The notes under the pieces: model-generated
The model's database searches: none
Told to the model about the DNA's origin: nothing
What the model saw: only the letters and a program-made list of their open reading frames with translations
Origin: Luteimonas aquatica
GTDB taxonomy: Bacteria; Pseudomonadota; Gammaproteobacteria; Xanthomonadales; Xanthomonadaceae
Length of the DNA: 64,000 bases
Direction: 5' to 3'
Assembly: GCF_022662575.1 (NCBI RefSeq)
Contig: NZ_JALBFU010000001.1
Location: 880,642 to 944,641 of the forward strand
Shown: one piece after another, positions 63,420 through 64,000 of the stretch
How positions within the stretch are numbered: position 1 is the stretch's first letter
How the letters are laid out: every line of letters begins with the position of its first letter
Position numbers and translations under genes: made by a program

Positions 63420-64000
63420 ATGGCGGCGGACAGACACGTGCCCGGCGGCGGCGTGCCGGACAGAAGCACGCTCGCGGCCGCGTCCAGCCATGCGGTGGAG
63501 ATCAAGCACAGCCGCTTCCTCGCCCAGGCCGCGCCGGCGGCGAGCGCGCAGGCCGCGCTCGCCTTCGTCGAGGCGGTCTCGGCCGCCGACGCCACCCACA
63601 ACTGCTGGGCCTATCGCATCGGCGACCACTACCGCTCCAGCGACGACGGCGAGCCGGCCGGCACCGCCGGACGGCCGATTCTGGCCGCCATCGACGGCCA
63701 GGGCCTCGACGGCGCCGTGGTGGTGGTCACGCGCTGGTACGGCGGGATCAAGCTCGGCGCCGGCGGACTGATCCGCGCCTACGGCGGCGCCGCGGCCGAG
63801 TGCCTGCGCCGCGCCGAACGCGTGCAGCTGATCGTCCTGGCCGAGCTGGAGGTCCACGCCGGCTTCGACGACCTCGGCCACGTGCACGCGGCGCTGGGCG
63901 CCTTGGCGGCGGAAAAACTCGAGGAACGCTTCGACGTCGGCGGCGCCGTGCTGCGCCTGCGCCTGCCCGCCGATCGCGTCGACGCCTTGAAAACGCTGTT
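63420..64000 (+). CDS. YigZ/IMPACT (UPF0029) family protein, partial
   Basis: The gene runs past the window end; at least 193 codons are seen. ATG 5 bases after the previous stop. SHAVEIKHSRFLAQAAPAAS, ATHNCWAYRIG, SDDGEPAGTAGRPIL and VVVVTRWYGGIKLGAGGLIR are the strict signatures of the N-terminal UPF0029/impact domain. The C-terminal DUF1949-type region follows (LAELEVHAGFDDLGHVHAAL). Family function is unclear; a role near translation has been suggested. Confidence 0.92.
   Translation, partial: MAADRHVPGGGVPDRSTLAAASSHAVEIKHSRFLAQAAPAASAQAALAFVEAVSAADATHNCWAYRIGDHYRSSDDGEPAGTAGRPILAAIDGQGLDGAVVVVTRWYGGIKLGAGGLIRAYGGAAAECLRRAERVQLIVLAELEVHAGFDDLGHVHAALGALAAEKLEERFDVGGAVLRLRLPADRVDALKTL

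Overview
The window is GC-rich chromosomal DNA from a gammaproteobacterium of the order Xanthomonadales (Lysobacter/Xanthomonas/Stenotrophomonas relatives). This is inferred from codon use, from the glnD-map / rpsB-tsf and pyrD-murB neighbourhoods, and above all from a xanthomonad-type bacteria-killing type IV secretion system (X-T4SS) with effectors that carry the XVIPCD C-terminal secretion domain. No plasmid replication, relaxase, phage or IS genes are visible, so the T4SS looks like a chromosomal weapon and not a conjugation system.

Layout. 1-2.3 kb: the end of a pirin-family gene, then a minus-strand pair made of a class 3 lipase effector with an XVIPCD and an ankyrin-repeat lipoprotein as its probable immunity protein. 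2.4-9.2 kb: aqpZ, then housekeeping genes on the minus strand (dapE, an ArsC/Spx-like reductase, dapD, glnD, map). 9.7-14.4 kb: a four-gene archaic (Csu-like) chaperone-usher pilus operon lying between map and rpsB, followed by a broken DUF4019 gene. 15-17 kb: rpsB-tsf with promoter, leader and terminator. 17-28.4 kb: a minus-strand arsenal of four effector-immunity pairs. 28.4-42.3 kb: the T4SS itself, in transcription order virD4, then virB7-8-9-10-11-1-2-3-4-5-6, then a DUF4189 gene. 42.5 kb: tRNA-Arg(CCU). 42.7-56.8 kb: metabolic genes (ALDH7-type dehydrogenase, SDR, methyltransferase, pyrD, murB, DMT permease, pectinacetylesterase-like hydrolase, PAP2 phosphatase, ispG, DUF2218, xseA, a second ALDH). 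57-63.4 kb: a TonB-dependent receptor, a VWA lipoprotein, an ECF sigma factor and a membrane-anchored probable anti-sigma protein. The window ends inside a YigZ/IMPACT-family gene.

How the parts fit. VirB4, VirB11 and VirD4 are the ATPases. VirB7/9/10 form the outer core, VirB3/6/8 the inner-membrane complex, VirB2/5 the pilus, and VirB1 a transglycosylase. VirD4 is expected to recruit effectors by their XVIPCD. The effectors seen here attack peptidoglycan (GH19 lysozyme; a lysozyme-like enzyme; a transglycosylase plus M23 peptidase double enzyme; an M23-like protein) and membrane lipid (lipase). In every pair the gene for a periplasmic lipoprotein, the probable antidote, is upstream of the effector gene, so the antidote is made first.

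The most interesting signals are these: (i) the effector cassettes at 23.6-25.9 and 26.0-28.4 kb share a 508-base gap-free, about 96% identical C-terminal module and a 96-base promoter/operator segment, so they look like exchangeable units; (ii) a palindrome CCTGA-N3-TCAGG sits just downstream of a shared -10 box in both promoter copies; (iii) one effector joins two different wall-cutting domains; (iv) TonB-box-like motifs occur in three neighbouring proteins of which only one is a receptor.
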